A stretch of 45,676 nucleotides of DNA, taken from Propionivibrio sp. (GTDB taxonomy: Bacteria; Pseudomonadota; Gammaproteobacteria; Burkholderiales; Rhodocyclaceae). Made by a program: the position numbers and the translations under genes. Below the pieces are notes generated by a model. The model saw nothing but the letters and a program-made list of their open reading frames with translations, did not search any database and was not told where the DNA came from. The stretch covers positions 1 to 45,676 of the forward strand of contig NZ_JAGOIT010000017.1 of assembly GCF_017995515.1 (NCBI RefSeq), read 5' to 3'. Shown here one piece after another: positions 1 to 10,148 of this stretch (within the stretch, counting starts at the first letter, position 1; each line of letters begins with the position of its first letter).

Positions 1-127
1 AAATCGTCAAAAACCTTCAAAAATTCATCCCCAATCGAAACCGACCGCGACCGATTCGACCCAAACCCCACAAGTCTCATGCCTACAAATCCGCACCATG
101 ACAAAGTGCTAAGTCATGAGGATTGGG
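1..127. repeat. Terminal inverted repeat, left copy (perfect match to 45369-45495)
   Basis: Every base from 1 to 127 is the reverse complement of 45369-45495. Identity stops at 128 (t here, where the other copy would require a). The stop codon and last few codons of ybiB (HPILMT) lie inside it. No transposase frame is visible in the part present. It is either the edge of a multicopy mobile element or an assembly-graph overlap at the edge of one. Confidence 0.9.
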
Positions 128-1101
128 TGCTGACCCGACCCCTCGACGGCAACAATCGCCTTGGCTTGATTGAAATCGTCAGCATAACCACTGCCGTAAA
201 GACAGCACGCCAACTGGTTCGCAATCGGTGCCGGGAGCGCCACTTCACCCGCAAGAACCCGTCGTATCCAGTCGGCCGTGGTTCTTGCATCGCACGTTTC
301 GGGCAGATGCGGCAAAGCCTTGAGGCTGTCGTGCTCAGCTTCGAAGAGCGTATCGGTCACACCATCATGCAGATACTCGATGCGCGGGCGTCGCCGCGGG
401 TTGGCGAACGGCTCGCCCTCGGTCCCCCGCAGCAGGAGCGCATGCACCCCCAAGGCACCAAGTACTTCACGCATAGAATCCAGATAGTCCGGATGGGTTG
501 CCGCCGCCAACAGCAGTCCCTGACCTTTGAAAGGATCGAGCATTTTTACCAGGCTGTGCGCGCTGTTGCGCAAGCCGAGGCGACTACGCAGCGCGAGTTG
601 CGTATTGAGTCCGGGAGAAATCACCGAGAGCGGAACGAACGCCAACCCACTCTCGTCGAGTGATTGTTGTGCTTGTGACTGGCTGGCGCACGGAAGCAGA
701 CCGAACTCACGGAAGATCTGGGCCGTCGTCACGCGCCCGTACCCTTCGATCAAACCGTGAATCAGCACGGGAATCGAGTAGCGCCGCAAGAGCATCGCCA
801 AGAGTGGCGTCAGGTTTACCCCCTTGCGCGCCCCGTTGTAGCTCGGAATAACGACTGGCCGGAAACGTCCGGGCGGCTTCTGCAGTGAATGCAGCCGCTC
901 GTTCGCGGCTGACATGAAACCGATCATTTCATCGAAGGTTTCGCCTTTCACGCGCAAGGCAATCGCGATGGCACCCAATTCAAGCTCGGGCACGCCCCCA
1001 TCGAGCATCGCCCCATACAACTGCAGCGCATCCTCGACGGACAGATCGCTTGCACCTTCGCGCCCACGCCCGAGCTCTTTGATGAAATGTGCGTAATTCA
1101 T
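109..1101 (-). CDS. ybiB: YbiB-like TrpD2 family protein (anthranilate phosphoribosyltransferase-like, DNA-binding)
   Basis: The 330-aa protein has the glycosyltransferase family 3 fold: an N-terminal helical domain (about 1-70, with the segment LELGAIAIALRVKGET) and a larger C-terminal domain. It lacks the GTGGD PRPP loop of true TrpD and carries IHGL-type sequence instead, as in the TrpD2/YbiB group. Known members bind DNA without sequence preference and are LexA-linked in E. coli; no enzymatic activity is assigned. I chose the ATG at 1101 because GGAGA sits 5 bases upstream; an upstream in-frame codon at 1119 has no such site. The last residues (HPILMT) and the TAG come from the terminal repeat, so the native C-terminus may have been replaced by a few residues. 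Confidence 0.8.
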   Translation of the reverse strand: MNYAHFIKELGRGREGASDLSVEDALQLYGAMLDGGVPELELGAIAIALRVKGETFDEMIGFMSAANERLHSLQKPPGRFRPVVIPSYNGARKGVNLTPLLAMLLRRYSIPVLIHGLIEGYGRVTTAQIFREFGLLPCASQSQAQQSLDESGLAFVPLSVISPGLNTQLALRSRLGLRNSAHSLVKMLDPFKGQGLLLAAATHPDYLDSMREVLGALGVHALLLRGTEGEPFANPRRRPRIEYLHDGVTDTLFEAEHDSLKALPHLPETCDARTTADWIRRVLAGEVALPAPIANQLACCLYGSGYADDFNQAKAIVAVEGSGQHPILMT

Positions 1102-1119
1102 GCATTCTCCGCGAGTCAT

Positions 1120-1449
1120 TCACGACAAGGACGATGATGCTCGATTTCGCCTTTGACTAAGCGACATAACAAGATGGTTCCATCGATCATGTGAGTCCGC
1201 CACACCAACCGCGTGTCGGCACTAAAGTGCCGTGCTTCAGCGCAGCCAGCGCGCGCCATCAAGCAAACGGATCGCGAATCGCACACAGAAGGCAGCCCGC
1301 CAAAATGAAAGATGAGAACGCGTCACGGACGAAGCAACGTCCATGCCAATCCCCGAGGCACTATAATCGTCCGGCGGTATGGCGCGAGTCAGCCGCGTTG
1401 CTCCAACTTGGTGCAACACGGGACTCGCTTGCTTCAAACTCGTGCCGCG
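1120..1449. other. 330-bp gene-free stretch between sspB and ybiB
   Basis: No convincing coding frame is present. It holds a nested stem-loop (1384-1428) and a plus-strand TATAAT at 1362-1367 without a good -35 box. The ybiB promoter should lie here on the minus strand, but I see no strong match. Confidence 0.5.
1384..1428. other. Nested hairpin just past the sspB stop; possible small structured RNA
   Basis: An outer stem GCGAGTC/GACTCGC (1384-1390 with 1422-1428) encloses an inner stem GTTGCTCC/GGTGCAAC (1397-1404 with 1410-1417, one mismatch) and an AACTT loop. It begins about 20 bases past the sspB stop on the minus strand. On the plus strand a TATAAT lies about 17 bases before it. There is no T-run on either side, so it is not a classical terminator. 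Confidence 0.4.
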
Positions 1450-1869
1450 TTACTTGACACGCTGCAACTTGGGGCGAGCCGGTGGCGGCGTAGGTGATTC
1501 GGGATCAGGACCCGGCACCGACTCGTTATCACCCTGCGGCTCGTTTACCGACCCATCGGTTTCAGGCTCGAAGGCCATCCCAGAGCCGTTTTCCTTCGCA
1601 TAGATCGCCGAAACGTTGCCGATTGGGACATAGATTTCGCGGGCGACGCCACCAAAACGCGCCTGGAACGCAATCTCATCGTTGCCGATGCTGAGATGCC
1701 CGGTCGCCTCATAACCGATGTTCAGGACAATCTGCCCATCGCGAACAAATTCGCGAGGAACACGGGCTCGCCCATCGGCAACGACCACGATGTACGGTGT
1801 AAAGCCGTTGTCGCAACACCACTCATGAATGGCACGAATCAGATAGGGCTTGGTCGATGGCAGGTTCAC
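1450..1869 (-). CDS. sspB: ClpXP protease specificity-enhancing factor SspB
   Basis: The 139-aa adaptor delivers ssrA-tagged proteins from stalled ribosomes to ClpXP. Residues 1-105 form the conserved SspB domain, starting with the segment KPYLIRAIHEWC. A flexible Pro/Glu-rich tail (about 106-131) ends in RPKLQRVK, the XB module that docks on the ClpX zinc-binding domain. It starts with GTG, preceded by AAGGA at a spacing of 6. It lies downstream of sspA on the same strand, the usual proteobacterial pairing, but a terminator-like hairpin sits between them, so full cotranscription is uncertain. Confidence 0.95.
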   Translation of the reverse strand: MNLPSTKPYLIRAIHEWCCDNGFTPYIVVVADGRARVPREFVRDGQIVLNIGYEATGHLSIGNDEIAFQARFGGVAREIYVPIGNVSAIYAKENGSGMAFEPETDGSVNEPQGDNESVPGPDPESPTPPPARPKLQRVK

Positions 1870-1896
1870 GCTTAGTCCTTGAAAGGAACTGACTGA

Positions 1897-1930
1897 GAAA
1901 ACAAAAACACCCGGTCTGGCAAGAACCGGG
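1897..1930 (-). terminator. Rho-independent terminator after sspA
   Basis: On the minus strand, CCCGGT and ACCGGG (arms 1925-1930 and 1910-1915) form a stem followed by GTGTTTTTGTTTT. It lies between the sspA stop and the sspB start, so it would reduce rather than abolish sspB readthrough, or sspB has its own promoter. Confidence 0.75.
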
Positions 1931-1960
1931 CGTCATCAAAAACATCACTCGCAGGACACG

Positions 1961-2557
1961 TCAGCGGCGCATGGCCTTTTCGGACGGTGTCAGTGCGTCG
2001 ATAAACCCCTGGCGACTGAAGATCCGCTCCGCGTACTTCATCAAAGGCGCTGCGGATTTTGGTAGTTCGATTTCGTAATGATCCAGACGCCACAACAATG
2101 GCGCAATCGCCACGTCGAGCATGGAAAAATCGTCGCCGAGCATGTGCTTCTGCTTGACGAACACCGGCGCCATTTCAGTCAGGCGCTCACGAATCGTCTG
2201 CCGTGCCTTGTCGGCGGTCTTCTGGTTCTTTTCCAGCGCTTCGATGTACGAGAACACCTCGCGCTCCATCGTGATCAGCAATTGCCGCGCCCTCGCCCGC
2301 ATGATCGGGTCTGCCGGCATCAATTGCGGATGCGGGAAGCGCTCATCAATGTACTCGTTGATGATGTTCGGTTCGTACAGGATCAGGTCTCGCTCAACCA
2401 GCACCGGAACACGACCATAGGGGTTGACCATGGCAATGTCCTCCTGCTTGGCGAAGAGATCGACATCGATCACCTGGAAGTCCATCCCCTTTTCGTAGAG
2501 AACGATGCGGCAACGTTGGCTGAATGGACAAGTGGTGCCCGAATAGAGATTCATCAT
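1961..2557 (-). CDS. sspA: Stringent starvation protein A (GST fold)
   Basis: The protein is about 198 aa, with an N-terminal thioredoxin-like GST domain (segment LYSGTTCPFSQRCR near the start) and an all-helical C-terminal domain from about residue 85. SspA binds RNA polymerase and modulates transcription in stationary phase and stress; the family has lost glutathione transferase activity. The ATG at 2557 gives the typical MMNLYSG start and has GGGG upstream; a frame extension to 2587 adds ten atypical residues. It follows petABC and precedes sspB, an arrangement common in betaproteobacteria. Confidence 0.95.
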   Translation of the reverse strand: MMNLYSGTTCPFSQRCRIVLYEKGMDFQVIDVDLFAKQEDIAMVNPYGRVPVLVERDLILYEPNIINEYIDERFPHPQLMPADPIMRARARQLLITMEREVFSYIEALEKNQKTADKARQTIRERLTEMAPVFVKQKHMLGDDFSMLDVAIAPLLWRLDHYEIELPKSAAPLMKYAERIFSRQGFIDALTPSEKAMRR

Positions 2558-2569
2558 GATCAATACCCC

Positions 2570-2631
2570 AAAAAAACGAACCGGCATCGGATCGGCATGA
2601 GCGACTTAACGCACGGATACCGGCGATGCCG
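2570..2631 (-). terminator. Possible terminator of petABC immediately before sspA
   Basis: On the minus strand, CGGCATCG (2623-2630) can pair with CGATGCCG (2582-2589), and the second arm is followed by GTTCGTTTTTTT. The loop is long (about 33 bases). A second hairpin, GCCTGA/TCAGGC, lies at 2634-2649. The T-run ends about 13 bases before the sspA start codon, so this could terminate petABC or act as a leader structure for sspA. Confidence 0.45.
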
Positions 2632-2663
2632 AAGCCTGATTACTCAGGCGGTTACAAGTTAAC

Positions 2664-3398
2664 TCAATTCTTCTCGACGTCTTTCCAGTAGTTCTTCTTC
2701 AGCGCATAGGACACGCCCAGAAGAACAAACAGGAAGACCAGAACCCCGATGCCAAGATTCTTTCTGAAACCAGCGCCCGGCTCTCCGGCCCAGACAAGGA
2801 ATCCGACGAGATCTGCGATCTCCTTGTCGTACTCGGCAACCGACAGCTGTCCGGGTGTGGCGAGCTTCAACGCATGCGTCTCGGCATCAAGTACCAGCTC
2901 TCCCTGCAATTCCCAAAGAGCGTGCGGCATCGCAACGTTCGGGAACAGGGTGTTGTTCCAGCCGTTCGGCCGCTTTTCGTCCCGATAGAACGAACGCAGG
3001 TAGGTATACAACCAATCCGCACCGCTACCATCCGCGGAAGCTCGCGCCCGGGCAACCAGCGTCAAATCCGGAGGCGCGGCGCCAAACCACTGTTTCTGCT
3101 CAGCCGCGCGCGCTGCCACACGCATCGGATCGCCGATCTTGTCCGCGGTGAACATCAGATTTTCGATGACCTGCTGCTCCGACAAGCCAAACTCGGTCAA
3201 TCGGTTATAGCGAACAAAACTCAGGCCGTGACAGTTCATGCAGTAATTCACGAACACGCGCGCACCGTTTTGCAGTGCCGCCTTGTCGCCCTGGACGTCG
3301 GGCGCCTTGTCCAGATGCACAGCCGCGCCCGCAGCCAAAGCGATGGTCGGAGCAAACACCAGCGCCAGCAGGAATTTCTTCATGATGTCCGCCTTCAT
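2664..3398 (-). CDS. petC: Cytochrome c1 subunit of the bc1 complex
   Basis: The protein is about 244 aa and carries the covalent haem of the ubiquinol-cytochrome c reductase. An N-terminal signal peptide (ending near APTIALAAG) exports it to the periplasm. The haem motif CMNCH is at about residues 53-57. The segment FPNVAMPHALWEL probably supplies the axial Met, and one C-terminal membrane anchor (about 215-235) ends in KKNYWKDVEKN. The ATG at 3398 overlaps the petB stop as ATGA, suggesting translational coupling; an ATG at 3383 (MKKFLL) is an equally reasonable start. The open frame runs on upstream through petB and is not part of this gene. Confidence 0.95.
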   Translation of the reverse strand: MKADIMKKFLLALVFAPTIALAAGAAVHLDKAPDVQGDKAALQNGARVFVNYCMNCHGLSFVRYNRLTEFGLSEQQVIENLMFTADKIGDPMRVAARAAEQKQWFGAAPPDLTLVARARASADGSGADWLYTYLRSFYRDEKRPNGWNNTLFPNVAMPHALWELQGELVLDAETHALKLATPGQLSVAEYDKEIADLVGFLVWAGEPGAGFRKNLGIGVLVFLFVLLGVSYALKKNYWKDVEKN

Positions 3399-4717
3399 TT
3401 GAACGTCACCCTTTCCGGAACCGGTTTGCACTTGTCGATTTTCGACCACCACGGCATCGTCAGGAAGAACAAAAAATAATACAGGGTCATCAATTGCGCT
3501 ACTGGCGCGCCCGGAATGACACCGAAGAACGCGTATTCGGGCGGCTTCGTTCCCAAGAGACCGAGAATCAGGAAGGAAAACACGAACAGGACAAGCAGAG
3601 TCTTGAAGATCGGGCCGCGATAGCGAATCGACTTGACCGGACTGCGATCGAGCCACGGCAGGAATGCAAGAATCACGACACCGGCACCCATCGCCACCAC
3701 GCCCCAGAACTTCGCATCCAGCCCCAACAACGGCCATACCATCGCACGCAGCATCGAATAGAACGGCGTGAAGTACCAGACAGGCGCGATGTGCGGCGGC
3801 GTTTTCAACGGATCGGCCTGATAGAAGTTGTTGTACTCGAGCAGATAACCGCCCCCTTCGGGCGCGAAGAAAACGATGCTCGCGAACACGATCAGGAAGA
3901 CGACTACGCCGACAATATCCTTGACCGTGTAGTACGGATGGAACGGCACGCCATCGAGCGGAATACCGTTGGCGTCGAGTTTGTCCTTGATCTCGATGCC
4001 ATCCGGGTTATTCGAACCAACCTCGTGCAACGCCAGGATGTGCGCGACAACAAGGCCGAGCAATGCCAGCGGCACGGCGATAACGTGAAACGAGAAGAAC
4101 CGGTTGAGCGTCGCGTCGCCGATCACGTAGTCGCCACGAATCCAGATCGACAACGGTTCGCCGACCAACGGGATCGCCGAAAAGAGGTTCACGATCACCT
4201 GCGCGCCCCAGAAAGACATTTGCCCCCAGGGAAGCAGGTAACCCATGAACGCCTCGGCCATCAGCACGAGGAAAATCAGCACACCGAAAACCCAGATCAG
4301 TTCGCGCGGCTTCCGGTAGGAGCCGTAAAGCATGCCGCGGAACATGTGCATGTACACGACAAAGAAGAATGCCGAAGCTCCTGTCGAATGCATGTAGCGA
4401 ATCAACCATCCCCACTGCACATCCCGCATGATGTACTCGACGCTTGCGAATGCGACGGGGATTCCGTTGGCGTTGAGCGATCCGTCCGGCTTGTAGAACA
4501 TGACCAGAAAGATCCCGGTAATGATCTGAATTGCGAGCACAACGATCGCCAATGACCCGAAGAAGTACCAGAAATTGAAGTTCTTCGGCGCGTAGTACTC
4601 CGACAAATGGCTGCGCCACATCGACGTCACCGGGAAACGCACATCGAACCACGCCAGCAGATTGCCGAGTACGGACCCGTCGGATTTGTACTTTTCGTAA
4701 ACCTTGTTCGAAGCCAT
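3395..4717 (-). CDS. petB: Cytochrome b subunit of the bc1 complex
   Basis: The 440-aa membrane protein carries the two b haems and the quinol-oxidising (Qo) and quinone-reducing (Qi) sites. The haem ligand pairs are His110/His124 and His211/His226; 14 residues separate the second pair. The Qo motif normally written PEWY is PVWY here, a known variant in beta- and gammaproteobacteria. Eight membrane segments can be followed. The start is three bases after the petA stop, with AAAGGGG upstream. petA-petB-petC form one operon on the minus strand. Confidence 0.97.
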   Translation of the reverse strand: MASNKVYEKYKSDGSVLGNLLAWFDVRFPVTSMWRSHLSEYYAPKNFNFWYFFGSLAIVVLAIQIITGIFLVMFYKPDGSLNANGIPVAFASVEYIMRDVQWGWLIRYMHSTGASAFFFVVYMHMFRGMLYGSYRKPRELIWVFGVLIFLVLMAEAFMGYLLPWGQMSFWGAQVIVNLFSAIPLVGEPLSIWIRGDYVIGDATLNRFFSFHVIAVPLALLGLVVAHILALHEVGSNNPDGIEIKDKLDANGIPLDGVPFHPYYTVKDIVGVVVFLIVFASIVFFAPEGGGYLLEYNNFYQADPLKTPPHIAPVWYFTPFYSMLRAMVWPLLGLDAKFWGVVAMGAGVVILAFLPWLDRSPVKSIRYRGPIFKTLLVLFVFSFLILGLLGTKPPEYAFFGVIPGAPVAQLMTLYYFLFFLTMPWWSKIDKCKPVPERVTFK

Positions 4718-4720
4718 GTC

Positions 4721-5317
4721 TTATGCCCCTTTCCCGTCTTCGCCGATCAAGATGCGGGTATCGCTGAGATACGTGTGCGGCGGCACTTCCAGGTTGGTAG
4801 GCGCTGGTTTGTTCTTGTAGACACGGCCCGCGAAGTCGAAGGTCGAACCGTGACATGGACAGAGAAAACCGCCCGGCCAGTCTGCGACCATCCCCTCTTC
4901 GGCCCCCTTCTTGAACTTGGACGTGGGAGAGCACCCAAGGTGCGTGCAGATACCGACAGCGATCAGCAAATTGGGCTTGATCGAGCGGGTCTTGTTCTTG
5001 CAATATTCGGGCTGCTGCTTGTTTGCCGAATCGGGATCGGCGACGGCCTCATCGAGTCCAGGCAGCGAATCCAGCATTTCCTGGCTTCGGTTGAAAACCC
5101 AGACCGGCTTGCCGCGCCATTCGACCGTAATCATCTGCCCCGGCGCTAGATTGCTCACATCGACTTCGACGGGGGCGCCGGCAGCTTTGGCTCGTTCGGA
5201 TGGAAGCATGCTGGAAAGAAAGGGCACCAACGCGGTGACTGCCCCTGCGCCGCCGACCGCAGCAGTCGCGATTATCAACCGCCTTCTGCCGCAGTCCACT
5301 TTGCTTGTTGTGCTCAT
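4721..5317 (-). CDS. petA: Rieske iron-sulfur subunit of the bc1 complex
   Basis: The 198-aa protein holds the high-potential 2Fe-2S cluster that takes electrons from ubiquinol to cytochrome c1. The ligand boxes CTHLGC (124-129) and CPCHGS (153-158) are both complete, with the disulfide cysteines. The N-terminus has RRR (about 11-13) followed by a hydrophobic stretch, a twin-arginine-type signal that also anchors the protein. It is the first gene of petABC. Upstream (5318-5416) a TATAGT-like -10 is visible without a convincing -35. Confidence 0.97.
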   Translation of the reverse strand: MSTTSKVDCGRRRLIIATAAVGGAGAVTALVPFLSSMLPSERAKAAGAPVEVDVSNLAPGQMITVEWRGKPVWVFNRSQEMLDSLPGLDEAVADPDSANKQQPEYCKNKTRSIKPNLLIAVGICTHLGCSPTSKFKKGAEEGMVADWPGGFLCPCHGSTFDFAGRVYKNKPAPTNLEVPPHTYLSDTRILIGEDGKGA

Positions 5318-5416
5318 CGTGCGGATCCTCTGAACGAAATTACCAACAGTGATACATAAGTGTCGGACTATACGCTAAAACCCACCTCGAATGAAGAGGA
5401 GCGGGGCGCTAAGGCC

Positions 5417-6019
5417 CTAATCCACAAGCGATCTTCGCTCGCGCATGGCCTGCGCCAGCGTCCCTGGATCGACGTATTCGAGTTCGCCACCGACAGGAAC
5501 GCCGCGCGCGATTCGCGAAACGCGCACGCCGCGACTGTTGAGCATTTCAGTCAGGTAATGCGCCGTAACTTCCCCTTCGTTGGTAAAGTTCGTCGCCAGA
5601 ATGACCTCTTGAACAACGCCGTCGCAGGCCCGATTCAACAGTCGCTCGAGGCGCAGCTCGCGCGGCCCGATTCCATCAAGCGGCGACACCCGTCCCATGA
5701 GCACGTAATACAGACCGGAATACGCATGCGTCTGTTCCATCATGTTCATGTCGACCGGCGTTTCAACCACGCACAGCAGGCTGGCATCGCGCTTGGCTGA
5801 CGAACAACGATCGCAGATCTCGGCTTCAGTAAACGTGTTGCATCGTTCGCAATGGCGCAATGCACCAAGTGCTAGCTGCAGTGCATCTGCCAGACGCTGG
5901 GCGCCCGGCCGATCACGCTGCATGAGGTAGTAGGCCATGCGCTGCGCAGACTTTGGCCCGATGCCAGGCAGGCAACGCAACGCCTCGATCAATGACTCGA
6001 GGCTGGATGGCGTCGTCAT
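5417..6019 (-). CDS. recR: Recombination mediator RecR
   Basis: The 200-aa protein forms the ring-shaped clamp that, with RecO, loads RecA at gaps in damaged DNA. It shows an N-terminal helix-hairpin-helix ([16 protein letters not shown], about 17-32), a four-Cys zinc finger (Cys57, 60, 69, 72), and a Toprim domain from about residue 80 ([14 protein letters not shown]). Its ATG shares one base with the ebfC stop (TGATG). It is the last gene of the conserved dnaX-ebfC-recR set. Confidence 0.96.
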   Translation of the reverse strand: MTTPSSLESLIEALRCLPGIGPKSAQRMAYYLMQRDRPGAQRLADALQLALGALRHCERCNTFTEAEICDRCSSAKRDASLLCVVETPVDMNMMEQTHAYSGLYYVLMGRVSPLDGIGPRELRLERLLNRACDGVVQEVILATNFTNEGEVTAHYLTEMLNSRGVRVSRIARGVPVGGELEYVDPGTLAQAMRERRSLVD

Positions 6020-6342
6020 CAGAACGGCAGCTTCATTCCCGCCGGCAGGTTGAGACCAGCCGTAAAGCCGGCCATTCTTTCCTGCGAGACCTGCTCGGCA
6101 CGACGCATGGCGTCATTTACCGCCGCCGCGACCAGATCCTCAAGCATTTCCTTGTCATCCATCACCGAAGCGTCGATCGTGACACGGCGGACGTCGTGTG
6201 CGCAGGTCATGGTGACCTTGACCATCCCCGCTCCCGATTGCCCCTCGACCTCCACCAGAGCCAGCTGTTCCTGGGCCTTCTTCATGTTCTCCTGCATTTG
6301 CTGCGCCTGCTTCATCAGGCCGGCGATTCCGCCCTTCATCAT
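6019..6342 (-). CDS. ebfC: YbaB/EbfC family nucleoid-associated protein
   Basis: The 107-aa protein is short, with a Met/Gln-rich N-terminal helix ([17 protein letters not shown]) and a central beta sheet, the usual EbfC dimer layout. Family members bind DNA and coat the nucleoid; a link to recombination is suggested only by the constant dnaX-recR neighbourhood. The start at 6342 (MMKGG) is canonical for the family and is preceded by GAGG. It lies 24 bp after dnaX and overlaps recR by one base. Confidence 0.93.
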   Translation of the reverse strand: MMKGGIAGLMKQAQQMQENMKKAQEQLALVEVEGQSGAGMVKVTMTCAHDVRRVTIDASVMDDKEMLEDLVAAAVNDAMRRAEQVSQERMAGFTAGLNLPAGMKLPF

Positions 6343-6366
6343 GGTGTTTGCCTCTACGTTATGTTG

Positions 6367-8067
6367 TTAAACGGGTTTGATGGATGATTCGATAACCGTT
6401 GCATCGAAGATGTCGATGACTTCGCGCACGAAACCGTCCTGCTCGACCGAGGCCACCGCCCGCTCCTGAAGCTCATCGCGTCGGCGCCGGGCCGTCGCAG
6501 CCGGCGTCTCGCCGGCAACTTCTTCAAGACGGATGGCCATTTGCATGCTGCGGCCGAAGTACTCGGAGAGCGACTGCTGCAACTTGTCCTGCGCCGGTTT
6601 CATTTGCAGGTGACGATGCGCGGGCGCGAGACAGAGCTCGATCCGCACGCCATCGAGCGCCCGCATTTCGCAGTGCTGACCCAGTTCGCGCGCCATACCG
6701 CCCAACTTGAGAGCGGCAAGAATCGTGTGCCATTCCTCGCTTCGCGACTCGGTGTCCACGGTAGGCGGTTCGACCATCGCCGCTTCTGATGACGAATGAT
6801 TCTCGTCGCCAGATGAAGCAACGACCGTTTCCACGCGCCGTTCGACAGACTCTGGCATCGCTGCCGGCGTGACGACACTCGACCGATCTTCGCTTGTTTC
6901 CAGCATCGCAGGCCGTTCGGCCCGTATCGCCTTGACAGCCACCGCCTCCGGCGCTTGCCGATGCCCGGCCGAACCGCTGTCGACCGCTGGCCGGAAGGTG
7001 TACAAGCGCAACAGTGTCATCACGAAACCCGCCTGCTCGCCGGGCGCCAGCGGCAGCTCCTTGCGACCATGCACTGCAATCTGGTAAGCCAGCTGAACAA
7101 ATTCCGGATCTAGTTGAGCAGCCAACTCGAGAAGCCGCTCGCGCTCGGGAAGATCCGCAGCAACGGATTGCGGTGCCAACTGCGCGACCTGCAGTCGCGT
7201 CAGCAGGCCAGCCATTTCCTGAAGTGCGGCGTCAAACGAAAGGCTACGGGTCGCCATGCCGTCGGCCACCTGAAGCATTCCCGACACATTGCCGGCAACC
7301 AGCTCGTCAAGGATCGAGAACAGATAGTCGAGATCGACGCTGCCGAGCATGTCGCGCACCTGCGCTTCCTCGACCCTGCCGGCGCCATGCGCGATCGCCT
7401 GATCGAGCAGCGAGAGCGCGTCGCGCATGCTGCCCGAAGCCGAGCGCGAGAGCAGATTGAGCGCACCCGCTTCCGCCTCGATTCCCTCGACGCCAAGAAT
7501 ATGCTTCAGGTGCCCCGCGATCAGCGGCGGCGTCATCTGCTTGAGGTTGAACTGCAAACAACGCGAAAGCACGGTCACCGGGATTTTCTGCGGATCGGTC
7601 GTCGCCAGGATGAACTTGACGTGCTCGGGCGGCTCCTCCAGCGTTTTCAGCATTGCATTGAAAGCCGAATTCGAGAGCATGTGCACTTCGTCGATCACGT
7701 AGACCTTGAAGCGACCGCGGGTCGGCGCATAGACGGCATTCTCGAGAAGCTGCCGCATTTCGTCGACCTTGGTGTTGGTCGCCGCATCGACTTCAAGCAG
7801 ATCGACGAAACGTCCGGAATCGATTTCGGTGCAAGCGGAACAAACCCCGCACGGGGTTGCAGTTATGCCATTCTCGCAATTGAACGACTTGGCCAGAATT
7901 CTAGCCAGCGTCGTCTTACCGACACCACGCGTCCCGGTAAAAAGATAGGCGTGATGCAAGCGCTGATCCGTCAGAGCATGCGTCAGAGCACGCACGACGT
8001 GCTCCTGACCGACCAGACTCTCGAACGTCTTTGGGCGCCATTTGCGCGCCAATACTTGATAACTCAT
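6367..8067 (-). CDS. dnaX: DNA polymerase III subunit gamma/tau
   Basis: The 566-aa clamp-loader ATPase also tethers polymerase cores through tau. Walker A is GTRGVGKTT (Lys51), followed by the four-Cys zinc module (Cys64, 73, 76, 79) and the DEVH box. The C-terminal part (about 370-566) has an Ala/Glu-rich linker and the DnaE-binding domain. I see no A-AAA-AAG slippery heptamer, so the gamma form is not obviously made by E. coli-type frameshifting. The start is MSYQVLARKWRP. A TAAAAT lies 8 bases before the ATG and no good ribosome site is visible, so a very short leader is possible. Confidence 0.97.
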   Translation of the reverse strand: MSYQVLARKWRPKTFESLVGQEHVVRALTHALTDQRLHHAYLFTGTRGVGKTTLARILAKSFNCENGITATPCGVCSACTEIDSGRFVDLLEVDAATNTKVDEMRQLLENAVYAPTRGRFKVYVIDEVHMLSNSAFNAMLKTLEEPPEHVKFILATTDPQKIPVTVLSRCLQFNLKQMTPPLIAGHLKHILGVEGIEAEAGALNLLSRSASGSMRDALSLLDQAIAHGAGRVEEAQVRDMLGSVDLDYLFSILDELVAGNVSGMLQVADGMATRSLSFDAALQEMAGLLTRLQVAQLAPQSVAADLPERERLLELAAQLDPEFVQLAYQIAVHGRKELPLAPGEQAGFVMTLLRLYTFRPAVDSGSAGHRQAPEAVAVKAIRAERPAMLETSEDRSSVVTPAAMPESVERRVETVVASSGDENHSSSEAAMVEPPTVDTESRSEEWHTILAALKLGGMARELGQHCEMRALDGVRIELCLAPAHRHLQMKPAQDKLQQSLSEYFGRSMQMAIRLEEVAGETPAATARRRRDELQERAVASVEQDGFVREVIDIFDATVIESSIKPV

Positions 8068-8129
8068 GGCTGGATTTTACCCCGGATTCCCGTCATCAAA
8101 TGGTGCAAAGTCCGCAACCACAACTTGGC

Positions 8130-8153
8130 GTGGCGCCGTGAATCAGGCGCCAC
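8130..8153. other. Perfect 8-bp hairpin between typA and dnaX
   Basis: GTGGCGCC (8130-8137) and GGCGCCAC (8146-8153) form a perfect stem with an 8-base loop, about 40 bases past the typA stop on the minus strand. No T-run follows, so it is either a Rho-dependent 3-prime end structure or part of the dnaX promoter region. Confidence 0.45.
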
Positions 8154-8190
8154 AAAAGCCAGTAGGAGCACTGCAAATGGCGTCGCCGAA

Positions 8191-10035
<1,845 letters not shown>

Positions 10036-10148
10036 GAGAGGTAACTCTTTGAAAAAGGGGGAGGATTCTAGCACGCTCACGATATCGGATGTTGCGCGCC
10101 AAGGCCGATTGCATCGCGACGATTGCGCGTTCTGATGAGTGCGGACGG

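Noticed and set aside
79-663. 194-codon plus-strand frame starting in the left terminal repeat
   Set aside because: Antisense to ybiB, which has conserved sequence and a good ribosome site. The frame has no recognisable domain.
1237-1437. 66-codon minus-strand frame between sspB and ybiB
   Set aside because: No ribosome site or family resemblance; it overlaps the nested hairpin.
6367-8067. Programmed frameshift site in dnaX for a gamma subunit
   Set aside because: No A-AAA-AAG type slippery sequence is visible in the gene.
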